DNA of 64,000 nucleotides from Pseudomonas sp. SID14000 (GCF_002165135.1 NZ_NFZQ01000009.1:186001-250000); one strand, 5' to 3'. Shown: positions 54,416 to 62,872, numbered from the stretch's first letter. Notes: generated by a model from the sequence alone, not told the origin. A program made the numbers and translations.

Positions 54416-56098
54416 TCAGTCCGGCAGGGCGATCGGGCCGATTTCGTCGAACACGTCGCCTGGACCGGGGTTGTCCGGGTGGGTGCGGCCACCGAAGTGA
54501 TTCATGATACCCCACACCGCATTCAGCGATGTCTGTACCGCGCCTTCCACCCAGGCCGGCGTCCACGACACGTCGTCACCGGCGATGAACATGCCGCGCT
54601 GTTCGGCGGGCATGTCCTGCTGCATGAAGTGCGCGTACATGCGCTGGTTGTAGCGGTAGTGGCCCGGCAGTGCGCCCTTGAAGGCGCCGAGGAAGTGCGG
54701 GTCGGCTTCCCAGGAAACGGTGATCGGGTCGCCGATGATGTGCCCGGCGATATCGGTCTTCGGGTAAATCTTCTTCAGTGCGTCCAGGGCCAGCTGCACG
54801 CGTTTTTCCACCGGGTGCGGCAGCATCTTCAGCGCGTCGCTCATCCAGGAGTACGACAGGCAGATCACCCCCGGCTTGTCGTCACCGTTGTCGAACAGGT
54901 AGGTGCCGCGGGTGAGGCGATCGGTGAGGGTCATGCTCATCAGGTCGCGGCCGGTTTCCGGGTCCTTGTCCTTCCAGAACGGCCGGTCGACCATGACGAA
55001 GGTCTTCGACGACTGCATGTAGCGGGTGCGGTCCAGGGCCATCCACATCTTTTGCGAGAACAGCGATTCCTCACAGTCGATCTGGGTAGTCAGCAGCCAG
55101 GTCTGGCAGGTGGCGAGCACGGCACTGTAGTGACGGGTGTCGCCCCAGTTGTCGGTGACCGCCAGGCGACCATCGGCAGCGCGGGCGATGCGCTTGACCC
55201 CGGTACGCGGTGCGCCGCCATGCAGCCCGCTCAGGCTGGTGCCTTCCGGCCAATGCACGCAGCGCTCCGGTACATGGCGCCAGATGCCTTGCGGTACCTG
55301 CTCCACACCGCCGACTACCAGGTGCTGGTGGTCGTCGCAGTTGGTCATCACCACGCGGAAAATTTCCAGCATCGAGTTGGGGAAGTCCGAGTCCCAGCCG
55401 CCGGTGCCGAAGCCGACCTGGCCGAACACTTCGCGGTGCTGGAAGCTCAGCTTGGCGAACGAGCGCGAGGTGGCGACGAAGTCGTAGAAGGTGCGGTCGT
55501 CCCACAGCGGTACCAGCTTGTTCCACAGCTCTTTCAGGCGCGGTACGTCTCGGTCGCGGATGGCCTGCTGGATGTCGGCGAACTGGGCACCGCTTTCCAG
55601 CGCGTCGGCCCAGGCATCGGCCACTTCCTGGAACAGCTTGGGCAGGTCGGTGGGTTTTTCGGCGTAGTAGGTCTGGCCTTCCAGGTCGATCACCGTGCTG
55701 CCCGAGGCTGGGGTCAGCGGGTTGGGGAACGGCTTGGTTTCCAGGCCCAGCTTGTCCACGTAGTGGTAGAAGGCAGTGGACGACACCGGGAAGCGCATGC
55801 CACCCAGTTCGGCGATGATCCCGTCGGTGCCGTTGAAGGTTTGCGAGCGCAGCCGGCCACCCAGCTTGGAGGCTTCGTACACCACCGGCTTGAGGCCCAG
55901 TTTCATCAGCTCGTAGGCCGCCACCAGGCCGGCGATACCGGCGCCCACGATTGCCACTTCCTCACCATGGCGCTCGGCCGGGATGCTGCCCAGGCCTGCG
56001 GGGTGTTCCAGCCAGTCGTCGAAGGCGAAGGGGAAGTCCGGGCCGAAGATGGTGACGGGTTTTTTGCCATCGGCGGGGTGGCGGTTTTTCTTGTTCAT
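54416..56098 (-). CDS. davB: L-lysine 2-monooxygenase
   Basis: DavB oxidatively decarboxylates L-lysine to 5-aminovaleramide. The 560-residue flavoprotein of the amine-oxidase/tryptophan-monooxygenase group has the FAD motif VAIVGAGIAGLVAAYELMKL near residue 48, with VVYEASKLGGRLRS after it, and the C-terminal MFIAGDDVSWTPAWVEGAVQ. The start at 56098 was chosen for its MNKKN N-terminus with AAGG upstream; the longer open frame runs into the 240-bp repeat. It forms an operon with davA 14 bases downstream. The Lrp-type regulator at 57391 is a candidate regulator. Confidence 0.93.
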   Translation of the reverse strand: MNKKNRHPADGKKPVTIFGPDFPFAFDDWLEHPAGLGSIPAERHGEEVAIVGAGIAGLVAAYELMKLGLKPVVYEASKLGGRLRSQTFNGTDGIIAELGGMRFPVSSTAFYHYVDKLGLETKPFPNPLTPASGSTVIDLEGQTYYAEKPTDLPKLFQEVADAWADALESGAQFADIQQAIRDRDVPRLKELWNKLVPLWDDRTFYDFVATSRSFAKLSFQHREVFGQVGFGTGGWDSDFPNSMLEIFRVVMTNCDDHQHLVVGGVEQVPQGIWRHVPERCVHWPEGTSLSGLHGGAPRTGVKRIARAADGRLAVTDNWGDTRHYSAVLATCQTWLLTTQIDCEESLFSQKMWMALDRTRYMQSSKTFVMVDRPFWKDKDPETGRDLMSMTLTDRLTRGTYLFDNGDDKPGVICLSYSWMSDALKMLPHPVEKRVQLALDALKKIYPKTDIAGHIIGDPITVSWEADPHFLGAFKGALPGHYRYNQRMYAHFMQQDMPAEQRGMFIAGDDVSWTPAWVEGAVQTSLNAVWGIMNHFGGRTHPDNPGPGDVFDEIGPIALPD

Positions 56099-56290
56099 GG
56101 AGTGACCTTGCCAGAGAGGCTGCGCAGGGGCGGAGCCTGAGTATAGGAGATGCCTGGTGGCCATTTTAGGGAGTGGGGTGTTCGTTATTAAGGTGCAGAG
56201 TGTTGTCTGAATGTAGCTTGTATCGTCGAAATGTATAATCCAGATATCTTTATGACGAGCAGGAAGCCTACCAATCTCAAGCACAGCATC

Positions 56291-56332
56291 GGCCCCCTTT
56301 GCGGCCCTTCGCGGGCTTGCCCCACAGGTGCT
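56291..56332. repeat. Single degraded REP unit
   Basis: GGCCCCTTTGCGGCCCTTCG followed by CGGGCTTGCCCCACAGG resembles the left half of the local REP pairs with a shortened second part. It lies in the gap upstream of davB. The rest of 56099-56400 shows only the davB promoter region. Confidence 0.55.
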
Positions 56333-56400
56333 GCACATAGCTGCCCAGTGCATGACTGGGGTTTGAGGTGGAACATAGTGCATGCCTTGATTCTTTCTGC

Positions 56401-56668
56401 GCCAGTGAGATCGAGCGCCGCCCGCGCGGCGCTTCGCGGGGCAAGCCCGCTCCCACATTTGTTGCAACGTGGCCATGTCTGTTAGGCCATGGTTGTCAGC
56501 CTTGTTGGTCTGACTCAATTTCTCGGCTGGCGCTGCCGCCGCCTCACCAGTCTCAAGACATGCACCAAGGCAGGCAACCATGGCCTGACAGGTTCGGCAC
56601 GTTGCAACAAATGTGGGAGCGGGCTTGTCCCGCGAAGCGCCGCGCGGGCGGCGCTCGATCTCACTGGC
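56401..56668. repeat. Palindromic 240-bp element, copy B
   Basis: The core 56415-56654 has the same length as copy A at 21180-21419 and differs at about five positions, all in the left half and centre. The right half is identical. The flanks GCCAGTGAGATCGAG and CTCGATCTCACTGGC extend the inverted repeat by another 14-15 bases per side in this copy; copy A has different but also partly complementary flanks. One arm position has lost pairing (GGGGCAAG against GTCCCGC). Confidence 0.85.
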
Positions 56669-56820
56669 AACAAAGATGTCATGACAAGAACAGGCTTGCC
56701 AAAAACTATAGAATCTCCCACAGGTGTGTCGCTGAGCTCATGGCTTACGCGATCCTTGTGGGCTTTACCAGGGTGTGATCAGACAGTTCCTACACCCATG
56801 CCATGAATTAAAGAATTACC

Positions 56821-57030
56821 CTACGCTCGCTATCGCCTCGGTCTGGCTGCGTGGGAAACGCCTCATCGTTAACTTCACTGGGTCGCCGCTGTTCGGGTGA
56901 CTGGGTGTGAGAACCCATCCTCCAACTTCGCACCAAGGCTTATGTCATGGCAGCCGTGCGCGGGCAGGCTTTCGCCTGGCCGGATTTCCAAGTTGGCCGG
57001 TTCTCACCCCGTGCATGGCTGCCACCTATT
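56821..57030 (+). ncRNA. Structured leader RNA candidate with a pseudoknot (possibly C4-antisense-like)
   Basis: Three long complementary pairs are visible. GTGAGAACC (56907-56915) pairs with GGTTCTCAC (56999-57007). Nested inside, CCAACTT (56922-56928) pairs with AAGTTGG (56990-56996). TGGCAGCCGTGC (56948-56959) can pair over all 12 bases, one G-U, with GCATGGCTGCCA (57013-57024), which crosses the first two. Local hairpins GCGT-GGGAA-ACGC and CAGGC-TTTC-GCCTG add to this. The element ends about 60 bases before a small DUF6124-like gene. The layout recalls phage C4 antisense RNAs that pair with a target near the next gene start, but the family was not confirmed. Confidence 0.55.
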
Positions 57031-57087
57031 TCCCGTGAGAAGGAGTTGGTAGGCGGTTTCCTCAAGACTCAATTTGGAAATTGCATC

Positions 57088-57378
57088 ATGAAGAAGACTT
57101 ATTCCGACCAACCCGAAAAACTGAAACCCACCACAGAAAAAACCTTCTGCAACTGCGAAGCCAGCCACCCGCCGTTATTCGCCATACGCCCCGGCATCGA
57201 CGCCGCAGACGCCCTGGTCCACGCCTGCCTGCTGGCCCGTGGTCTCAATCAGATCGCCACCGACTACGCCCAGCACCACGCCCCCGAGCGCAGCCGTTAC
57301 ATCGTCTGGTCGATGCAGCATTGCGCCGAAAGCCTTTCGGCGATTCTGGAAGGCCTGCTCGACGGCCAGGAAGCCTGA
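57088..57378 (+). CDS. DUF6124/DUF3077-like small protein
   Basis: This 96-residue protein has a Lys/Thr/Glu-rich start, a CNC motif (KTFCNCEASHPPLFAIRPG), then a helical part ADALVHACLLARGLNQIATD and a C-terminal SMQHCAESLSAILEGLL. Proteins of this type occur in several copies per Pseudomonas genome and have no known function. The start at 57088 was taken as the first family-like Met; the ribosome site is weak (TTTGGAAA), which fits control by the structured leader just upstream. Confidence 0.75.
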   Translation: MKKTYSDQPEKLKPTTEKTFCNCEASHPPLFAIRPGIDAADALVHACLLARGLNQIATDYAQHHAPERSRYIVWSMQHCAESLSAILEGLLDGQEA

Positions 57379-57390
57379 CTGCCAGCCAGT

Positions 57391-57852
57391 TCAGAGCGGT
57401 TGCCCGCGGTCCACCTTGCTGCTGAGAATGATCGACGTGGTGGTCTTCTCCACCCCGTCGACACTGCCGATCTGGTCGAGCAACTGGTCCAGTTGCTCGG
57501 GCGAATCCGTACGCAGCCAGGCCACATAGTCGAACTCGCCGCTCACTGCGCACAGCTGCTGTACTTGGCCCATGGCACTCAGGCGCCGCACCACCTCCTT
57601 GCCCGAGCGCGGCTGCACCTTGATCCCCACATACGCCTGCAGCCCACCACCCATTACCCGCTGGCCCAGGCGCACGCCATAGCCGGAGATGACTTTGTTC
57701 TTCTCCAACCGCTCCAGGCGCGAGTTGACGGTGGTGCGGGCGATGCCCAACTGGCGGGCGAGGGTGGCGACGCTTTCGCGGGCGTTGATCTGCAGCAGGG
57801 CGATCAACTGGCGATCGATTTCATCCAGCGTGATGGAGCGGGAATCCGACAT
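57391..57852 (-). CDS. Lrp/AsnC-family transcriptional regulator
   Basis: This 153-residue protein has an N-terminal helix-turn-helix (LDEIDRQLIALLQINARESV, then LARQLGIARTTVNSRLERLE) and a C-terminal RAM/AsnC ligand domain (AYVGIKVQPRSGKEVVRRL onward). It is convergent with the DUF6124-like gene. Lrp-type proteins often control amino-acid catabolism, so davB/davA 1.3 kb away is a possible target; this is inference. Confidence 0.9.
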   Translation of the reverse strand: MSDSRSITLDEIDRQLIALLQINARESVATLARQLGIARTTVNSRLERLEKNKVISGYGVRLGQRVMGGGLQAYVGIKVQPRSGKEVVRRLSAMGQVQQLCAVSGEFDYVAWLRTDSPEQLDQLLDQIGSVDGVEKTTTSIILSSKVDRGQPL

Positions 57853-57938
57853 GGCGAGTCTCTACGGTTGGCCCGCTAGCCTAGCCAGCCAGTGCTGGCC
57901 AGGGCAAGGGCAGTCACAGCTGGCTGCGCTGACGCGAT

Positions 57939-57985
57939 CCCTTGTGGGAACGGCCTTGCGTCGCGAAAGGGCTGCGCAGCAGCCC
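57939..57985. repeat. Single REP unit
   Basis: One GCGGCCTTGTGTCGCGAAAG-like unit with small changes (AACGGCCTTGCGTCGCGA) and a GGGCTGC-GCA-GCAGCCC hairpin at its end. It lies upstream of the Lrp-type gene. Confidence 0.75.
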
Positions 57986-58071
57986 AATATTTGGCACTAA
58001 CTCGGGGGGGACGTAACTAAAAGGGTTACATTTTTTGGGCTATGAGCAGGTTGGTCGAATGGTACTGTTTG

Positions 58072-58094
58072 GTGCAACCATTGCACTGTATGAT
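58072..58094 (+). promoter_or_regulatory. Operator-like palindrome overlapping the DUF4160/DUF2442 promoter
   Basis: GTGCA-ACCAT-TGCAC (58072-58086) is a 5-5-5 inverted repeat directly before a TATGAT -10-like hexamer (58089-58094), seven bases before the first start codon. A second dyad GTAAC-N7-GTTAC lies at 58012-58028. Autoregulation by the helix-turn-helix partner is a natural guess. Confidence 0.4.
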
Positions 58095-58100
58095 CAGCCC

Positions 58101-58343
58101 ATGCCCACGATCCATCGGTTGTCCAATTGCGTAATCTGCCTCTATGCAAATGACCATCTACCACCGCATTTCCATCTGCGATTCAGTGATGGCCGTCAGG
58201 CACTGATTGCGATCAATGACTTGTCTCCGCTGGCCGGTTTCGGTGGTTCACGGGTGTCCCTGCGCGAGATGAGCGAGGCGCTTGAATGGGCCTCGCAGAA
58301 CAGGGCTCGACTACTAGCAATCTGGGAGCAGCTGAATTCATGA
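58101..58343 (+). CDS. DUF4160-family protein (toxin-antitoxin-like pair, first gene)
   Basis: This 80-residue protein reads MPTIHRLSNCVICLYANDHL at the start, followed by PPHFHLRFSDGRQALIAIND. The conserved His residues and the Phe/His run are the DUF4160 signature. No Shine-Dalgarno is seen before 58101; an upstream in-frame ATG at 58059 is an alternative. It overlaps the next gene by four bases. Members commonly pair with DUF2442 proteins. No biochemical function is established to my knowledge. Confidence 0.85.
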   Translation: MPTIHRLSNCVICLYANDHLPPHFHLRFSDGRQALIAINDLSPLAGFGGSRVSLREMSEALEWASQNRARLLAIWEQLNS

Positions 58344-58867
58344 CCAGCAAACATTTCCAACTGACAGGGGTCGCTGTCACGGCCCCCAGCACCTTGCTAC
58401 TGACCTTTGCGGACGGGCAGCAATTCACCGTGGCTCTGGATGAAGTCATCGAGCAACACGCGACGCTGGGCCCGCTTGCGAATCCAAAGGTATTTGCAAC
58501 GGCTGCAATTGGTGAGTGGAAGGACACGGTCATCTGGGCCAATGACGACAATCTGGAGCTTGCTGCCGACAACTTGCGTGCACGGGCGGTGGAGCAGGCT
58601 GGAGAGTGTTCACATGAGCTCATCTGGAACTGGATGGCCAAGCATGAGCTGACGTTGGATCGTGCAGCTCGGGAATTGGGCTTGAGCAGGCGCATGTTGG
58701 CTTACTATCGTAGTGGCGAAAAACCTGTGCCGAGGACGGTCGCATTGGCGATGAAGGGATGGGAAGCACTTCGAATGGCTGACGTGGAAGTGAGCCGTGT
58801 GCCCTATCACCTGCCTGAAAGTTTCGCAAATGGGGCGGCCGGGCATGCCCCGAAGAAACGAGCGTGA
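58340..58867 (+). CDS. DUF2442 protein with C-terminal helix-turn-helix
   Basis: This 175-residue protein has an N-terminal DUF2442 domain (residues 1-80: VTAPSTLLLTFADGQQFTV, then GEWKDTVIWANDDNLELAAD) and a C-terminal XRE-like helix-turn-helix (ELTLDRAARELGLSRRMLAY, residues about 105-135). It is translationally coupled to the DUF4160 gene. A DNA-binding antitoxin-like role with autoregulation is inferred from this layout, not shown. Confidence 0.85.
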   Translation: MTSKHFQLTGVAVTAPSTLLLTFADGQQFTVALDEVIEQHATLGPLANPKVFATAAIGEWKDTVIWANDDNLELAADNLRARAVEQAGECSHELIWNWMAKHELTLDRAARELGLSRRMLAYYRSGEKPVPRTVALAMKGWEALRMADVEVSRVPYHLPESFANGAAGHAPKKRA

Positions 58868-58891
58868 TTCACCGCCTGAACGACAGACATG

Positions 58892-58918
58892 AAAAAGCCG
58901 CGCAATCGCGCGGCTTTG
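58892..58918. terminator. Bidirectional terminator between the DUF2442 gene and the tRNA
   Basis: AAAAGCCGCGC-AATC-GCGCGGCTTT gives a strong stem. On the minus strand it ends in TTTTT and would terminate the tRNA transcript. On the plus strand TTT follows. Confidence 0.82.
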
Positions 58919-58925
58919 TCGTATC

Positions 58926-59002
58926 TGGTGGGCCCACACGGACTCGAACCGTGGACCAAAGGATTATGAGTCCTCTGCTCTAACCGACTGAGCTATAGGC
59001 CC
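58926..59002 (-). tRNA. tRNA-Ile2 (CAU anticodon, lysidine type)
   Basis: The 77-nt gene folds as a full cloverleaf with encoded CCA, anticodon loop CTCATAA and GGTTCGAGTCC in the T arm. CAU could mean methionine, but the acceptor stem has C4-G69 and C5-G68, which are TilS (lysidine) identity pairs, and the body resembles E. coli ileX. Annotators may label it Met. It lies between the DUF2442 gene and the rmcA-like gene. Confidence 0.9.
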
Positions 59003-59018
59003 TCAGTAAGTGGCCGGA

Positions 59019-62000
59019 TTATAACGAGGGTTTCGCACCTGTGCCATCTGAAAGATCCGATAGTGCTATGCGAAGAAACGTCGCCGCGAATTCGTCCGGG
59101 GGCAGGGGCAGGCTGACGATGTAACCCTGGATCTGTTCGCAGCCTTCGGCGGCCAGGAAGCGTTGCTGGGCCTGGTTCTCCACGCCCTCGGCAATGATGG
59201 TCAGCTGCATGCTGCGGCCCAGGGCGATGATTGCGCGGGCAATGGCGGCGTCGTGGGGATCGTCGGGCAGGCCGCGTATGAACGACTTGTCGATCTTGAG
59301 GATGTCCAGTGGCAGGCGCTTGAGGTAGCTCAGTGAGGAATACCCAGTGCCGAAGTCATCGATCGCAAGCTGCACGCCCAGCTTCTTCAACTGGTACAGC
59401 ACCGCAAGGGCTTCTTCCGCCTGGCTCATGATGAAGTTTTCGGTGATTTCCAGCTGCAGGTCACCTGCCTTGAGCTGGTAGTGTTTGAGTAGCTGTTCGA
59501 TCCGCCGGGCCAGGTGCGGTTGGCGCAGCTGGGCGCCGGCGAGGTTGATCGACAGCGGGCCGAAGGGCTCGTAGTGCTGCTTCCAGGCCTGCATCTGCCG
59601 GCAGGCCTGCTCCAGTACCCAGTCGCCGAGCTGGAGGATGGTGCCGTTCTCCTCCGCCAGGTGGATGAAATGCTCTGGCGGGACTTCACCAAAGGTCGGG
59701 TGGCTCCAGCGGATCAGCGCTTCGGCGCCGACCAGGCTCTGGGTCTTGAGGCTGAGCTTGGGCTGGAAACACAGGCTCAGTTCGTTGCGTTCGAGAGCCC
59801 GGCGCAGTTCGTGCTCCAGGGCTATACGTTCGCTGGCCTGGGCAGTGAGGTCGAGGGTGTAGGCTTCGACGCGGTTGCGGCCCTTGGCCTTGGAGCGGTA
59901 CATCGCGGCGTCAGCGTTGCGGATCAGCGTGGAGACGTCGGTCCCGTCCTGTGGATAAAGGCTGATGCCGATGCTGGCGCTGGTGAAGAACTCATGCTCG
60001 CCGGCCTGGAATGGCGCGTTGAAGCAGGCCAGGAGTTTGTTGGCGATGGTGCTGGCGTCGCTGGGTTTGTGCAGGCCGGGCAGCAGAATGATGAACTCAT
60101 CGCCGCCCAGGCGGGCCACGGTGTCTACATCACGCACCTGCTCTTTCAGGCGCTGGGCGATACCCTTTAGCAGCAGGTCGCCGACCGGGTGCCCGAGGCT
60201 GTCGTTGATGTGCTTGAAGCGGTCGAGGTCAAGGAACAGCACCGCGCCCTTGCGGTTGGATACCTGCGAGCAGGTGAGCGCGGCTTGCAGGCGGTTCTCG
60301 AACAGGGCGCGATTGGGCAGGCCGGTCAGCGGGTCGTGGTGGGCCTGGTAGTCGAGCTTGGCCTGGGCGTGCTTGAGGCTGGAGATGTCGGCGAACACGG
60401 CAACGAAGTGGGTGATCTCGCGTTCGTTGTTACGCACGGCGCTGATGGTCAGCCAGCCGGGGTACAGTTCGCCGTTCTTGCGCTTGTTGTAGATCTCGCC
60501 TTGCCAGTGGCCTTCATCGGTCAGCTGGTGCCACATGGCGGCATAGAACGCGCTGTCGTGCTGGCCGGAGGCGAGCAGGCGCGGGGTCTGGCCGAGGGCT
60601 TCGATCTCGCTGTAGCCGGTGATTTCGCTGAAGGCGCGGTTGACGGCACTGATGTGCTGGTCGATATCGGTGATCAGCACGCCTTCGGCGGTGTTCTCGA
60701 ACACGGTGGCGGCCAACTGTAGCTTTTCCTGCATCAGATGGCGCTCGGTGATGTCGCGGGCAATGGTCAACATACAGTCTTCGCCAGCTATCGGTAGCGG
60801 CCGTGCAGAGAGCTCGCAGAGGCGAATCTGCCCGTCGCTGCGGCGCAGGTGGCACGTGAAGTCGCGTACGAAGCCGTCGCGGTTGAGCTGTTCGACCAGA
60901 CGCTTGCGTTCGTTGAGGTCGACCCAGATGCCCAGGTCCAGCGAGGTCTGGTCGAGGGTCGGGCTGAGGTCATAGCCGGTGAGGCGGCAGAAGCCCTCGT
61001 TCACTTCGAGCAGCAAGCCGTCGCTCTGGCGCGACAGCAGCAGGCCGTCGGGCGAGGCATGGAAGGCCTTGGCGAATTTCTCTTCCGAGGTTTGCAACTG
61101 CTCCTGGGTTTCCTTGAGCTGGCTGATGTCGCGTACCGCCACCACCAGCGCGAGATTGCCGTCGAGCTCGAAGGTTTCGGCCGAGGTCAGGCCGGTGAAC
61201 AGCTGGCCGTTGCTGCGGCGGAAGCTCATTTCCAGGTTGCGGATACCGCCCTGGTGCAGGCGTTCGAGCAACCGCGGGCCGGTGCCTTCGACGCCCCACA
61301 GGTTCAGGTCTGTGGCAGTGCGGCCGATTACCTGGCCCGGGCTGAGGCCGATCTGCTCTTCGAAGGCTTCGTTCACCTCCAGCAGGCAGCCGTCGCTGTG
61401 GCGGGCGATCAGCAGGATGTCGGGGCACTGCTGGAACACCGAGGCGAACTTCTGCTCGGACAGGCGCAGGGCGTCCTCGGTGCGCTTGGTCTCGCTGATG
61501 TCGATCATCAGGCCACGCATCACCGGCTGGTGGCCATGCTCGATCATGCTGACGATGTTGCGTACCCACAATGGCTGGCCATCGGCCCGGATTACCCGGT
61601 AGTCGAGGCTGTGGTCGCGCCCGGCGGCGGTTTCGCTGTCGCAGTACGCCTGGGCCCAGAGGGCATCCTCCGGGTGCAGAATGCTGCGCCAGAAGCCGGG
61701 CTTGAGCCAGTCGCCCAGTGGGTAGCCGAGCAGGCCTTCGGCGTGGGGCGAGACGTAGCTGTAGGTGAAGTCGTTGGCGTCGGCCTCCCAGGCGATGGCG
61801 GACAGGCTTTCGACCAGGCTGCGATAGTGGTACTCGCTGCTGCGCAGCTCCTGTTCGAGGGCGATGCGTCGGGAAATTTCCGAACTGAGCCGGCGGTTGA
61901 TGCGGATGACCACTGCCAGCACGGCCATCAATACCAGCACCGCGGGCAGGCCATATACCAGCAGGTCGGTCCAGAACATCCGCTGGTCGACCACATTGCC

Positions 62001-62762
62001 CACCCAGCGTTGCTGGATCTGGCTGACTTCGCCGCTGCTCATGTCGGCCATCACTTTGTCGAGAATGCCAACCAGCACCTTCTTGTCGCGCGGGGCGGCC
62101 ATGGCCAACTGGTAGCGGTAGGGCGTTTCGCCGCTGACGTATAGGCCATCGAGTTTGAGCTGGCGCAGGCTCCAGATGCTTGAAGCGAGGTCACCGACCA
62201 CAGCGTCCACTTCGTCGGTGGCCAGGGCCTGCAGGGTGGAGCTGACGTTGGGCAGGGCCACCAGGTTGAGGTCTGGGTGTTGGGTGCGTAGCAGTTCGTG
62301 CGGCGCGTAGTTTTCGACCACGGCAATCTTGAGGCCGTACAGATCGTCCAGGTTGCGCGGCTGTGCTCCGCCTTTGTGGGCGAGGATGACGATGGGGAAG
62401 TCGAGGTATGGCCGGGTGAAGGCCAGGTAGCCTTGGCGCTCGGGGGTGGACATGATGCCGGGCAGCAGGTCGATGCGGCTTTCGCGAGCCTGCGCCAGTA
62501 CCTCGGTCCAACTGCTGGGTTCGACCGGTTTGAGCGTCACACCCAGGCGTTGCTGGATAGTGGCGATGTAATCGGCGGCCAATCCCTGGTATCGGCCCTC
62601 CTGGTCGCGAAACTCGAACGGTGGCCAAGAGGCGTCTACACCCAGGCTCAGCTGCGGGTGGGCAGCCAACCAGGCTTTCTCCTCGTCTGTCAGGGTCAGG
62701 GCGCCGGCCGTTGTGTTCCACAAAATCAGGAGCAGCAACAGAATGGCCGGCATCGGGTGCAT
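59019..62762 (-). CDS. rmcA: PBPb-PAS-GGDEF-EAL c-di-GMP regulator (RmcA-like)
   Basis: This 1247-residue protein has a signal peptide, a periplasmic bacterial solute-binding (SBP3/PBPb) domain (about 28-255), a transmembrane helix near 270-290 and about four PAS domains (about 305-790). A GGDEF domain follows (LGGDEF near 912, with HHDPLTGLPNRALFE at its start), then an EAL domain (GAEALIRW near 1038, then DDFGTGYSSLSYLKRLPLDI and IIAEGVE). The layout and place beside rpoD match P. aeruginosa RmcA (PA0575), a redox-sensing c-di-GMP phosphodiesterase. The EAL motif is intact, so degradation of c-di-GMP is likely. Confidence 0.88.
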   Translation of the reverse strand: MHPMPAILLLLLILWNTTAGALTLTDEEKAWLAAHPQLSLGVDASWPPFEFRDQEGRYQGLAADYIATIQQRLGVTLKPVEPSSWTEVLAQARESRIDLLPGIMSTPERQGYLAFTRPYLDFPIVILAHKGGAQPRNLDDLYGLKIAVVENYAPHELLRTQHPDLNLVALPNVSSTLQALATDEVDAVVGDLASSIWSLRQLKLDGLYVSGETPYRYQLAMAAPRDKKVLVGILDKVMADMSSGEVSQIQQRWVGNVVDQRMFWTDLLVYGLPAVLVLMAVLAVVIRINRRLSSEISRRIALEQELRSSEYHYRSLVESLSAIAWEADANDFTYSYVSPHAEGLLGYPLGDWLKPGFWRSILHPEDALWAQAYCDSETAAGRDHSLDYRVIRADGQPLWVRNIVSMIEHGHQPVMRGLMIDISETKRTEDALRLSEQKFASVFQQCPDILLIARHSDGCLLEVNEAFEEQIGLSPGQVIGRTATDLNLWGVEGTGPRLLERLHQGGIRNLEMSFRRSNGQLFTGLTSAETFELDGNLALVVAVRDISQLKETQEQLQTSEEKFAKAFHASPDGLLLSRQSDGLLLEVNEGFCRLTGYDLSPTLDQTSLDLGIWVDLNERKRLVEQLNRDGFVRDFTCHLRRSDGQIRLCELSARPLPIAGEDCMLTIARDITERHLMQEKLQLAATVFENTAEGVLITDIDQHISAVNRAFSEITGYSEIEALGQTPRLLASGQHDSAFYAAMWHQLTDEGHWQGEIYNKRKNGELYPGWLTISAVRNNEREITHFVAVFADISSLKHAQAKLDYQAHHDPLTGLPNRALFENRLQAALTCSQVSNRKGAVLFLDLDRFKHINDSLGHPVGDLLLKGIAQRLKEQVRDVDTVARLGGDEFIILLPGLHKPSDASTIANKLLACFNAPFQAGEHEFFTSASIGISLYPQDGTDVSTLIRNADAAMYRSKAKGRNRVEAYTLDLTAQASERIALEHELRRALERNELSLCFQPKLSLKTQSLVGAEALIRWSHPTFGEVPPEHFIHLAEENGTILQLGDWVLEQACRQMQAWKQHYEPFGPLSINLAGAQLRQPHLARRIEQLLKHYQLKAGDLQLEITENFIMSQAEEALAVLYQLKKLGVQLAIDDFGTGYSSLSYLKRLPLDILKIDKSFIRGLPDDPHDAAIARAIIALGRSMQLTIIAEGVENQAQQRFLAAEGCEQIQGYIVSLPLPPDEFAATFLRIALSDLSDGTGAKPSL

Positions 62763-62872
62763 AGCGGCCTCGCATTCAGGGGGTCTGAAGTCGAGTGTAG
62801 ACGGGCATTGCTGCAGGTGTATGGTGGAGAGCGGTGTCTTTTGTCAGAGGCAACAGGGCCTTGCATGGAAAA

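Noticed and set aside
54416..56581. Longer davB product with about 160 extra N-terminal residues
   Set aside because: The extension is translated repeat DNA (the 240-bp element) and gap sequence. The MNKKN start at 56098 fits the enzyme and has a ribosome site.
58926..59002. Elongator tRNA-Met as the reading of the CAU tRNA
   Set aside because: Acceptor pairs C4-G69 and C5-G68 and the overall resemblance to ileX favour tRNA-Ile2. Met remains a possible label until a specific tRNA caller is run.
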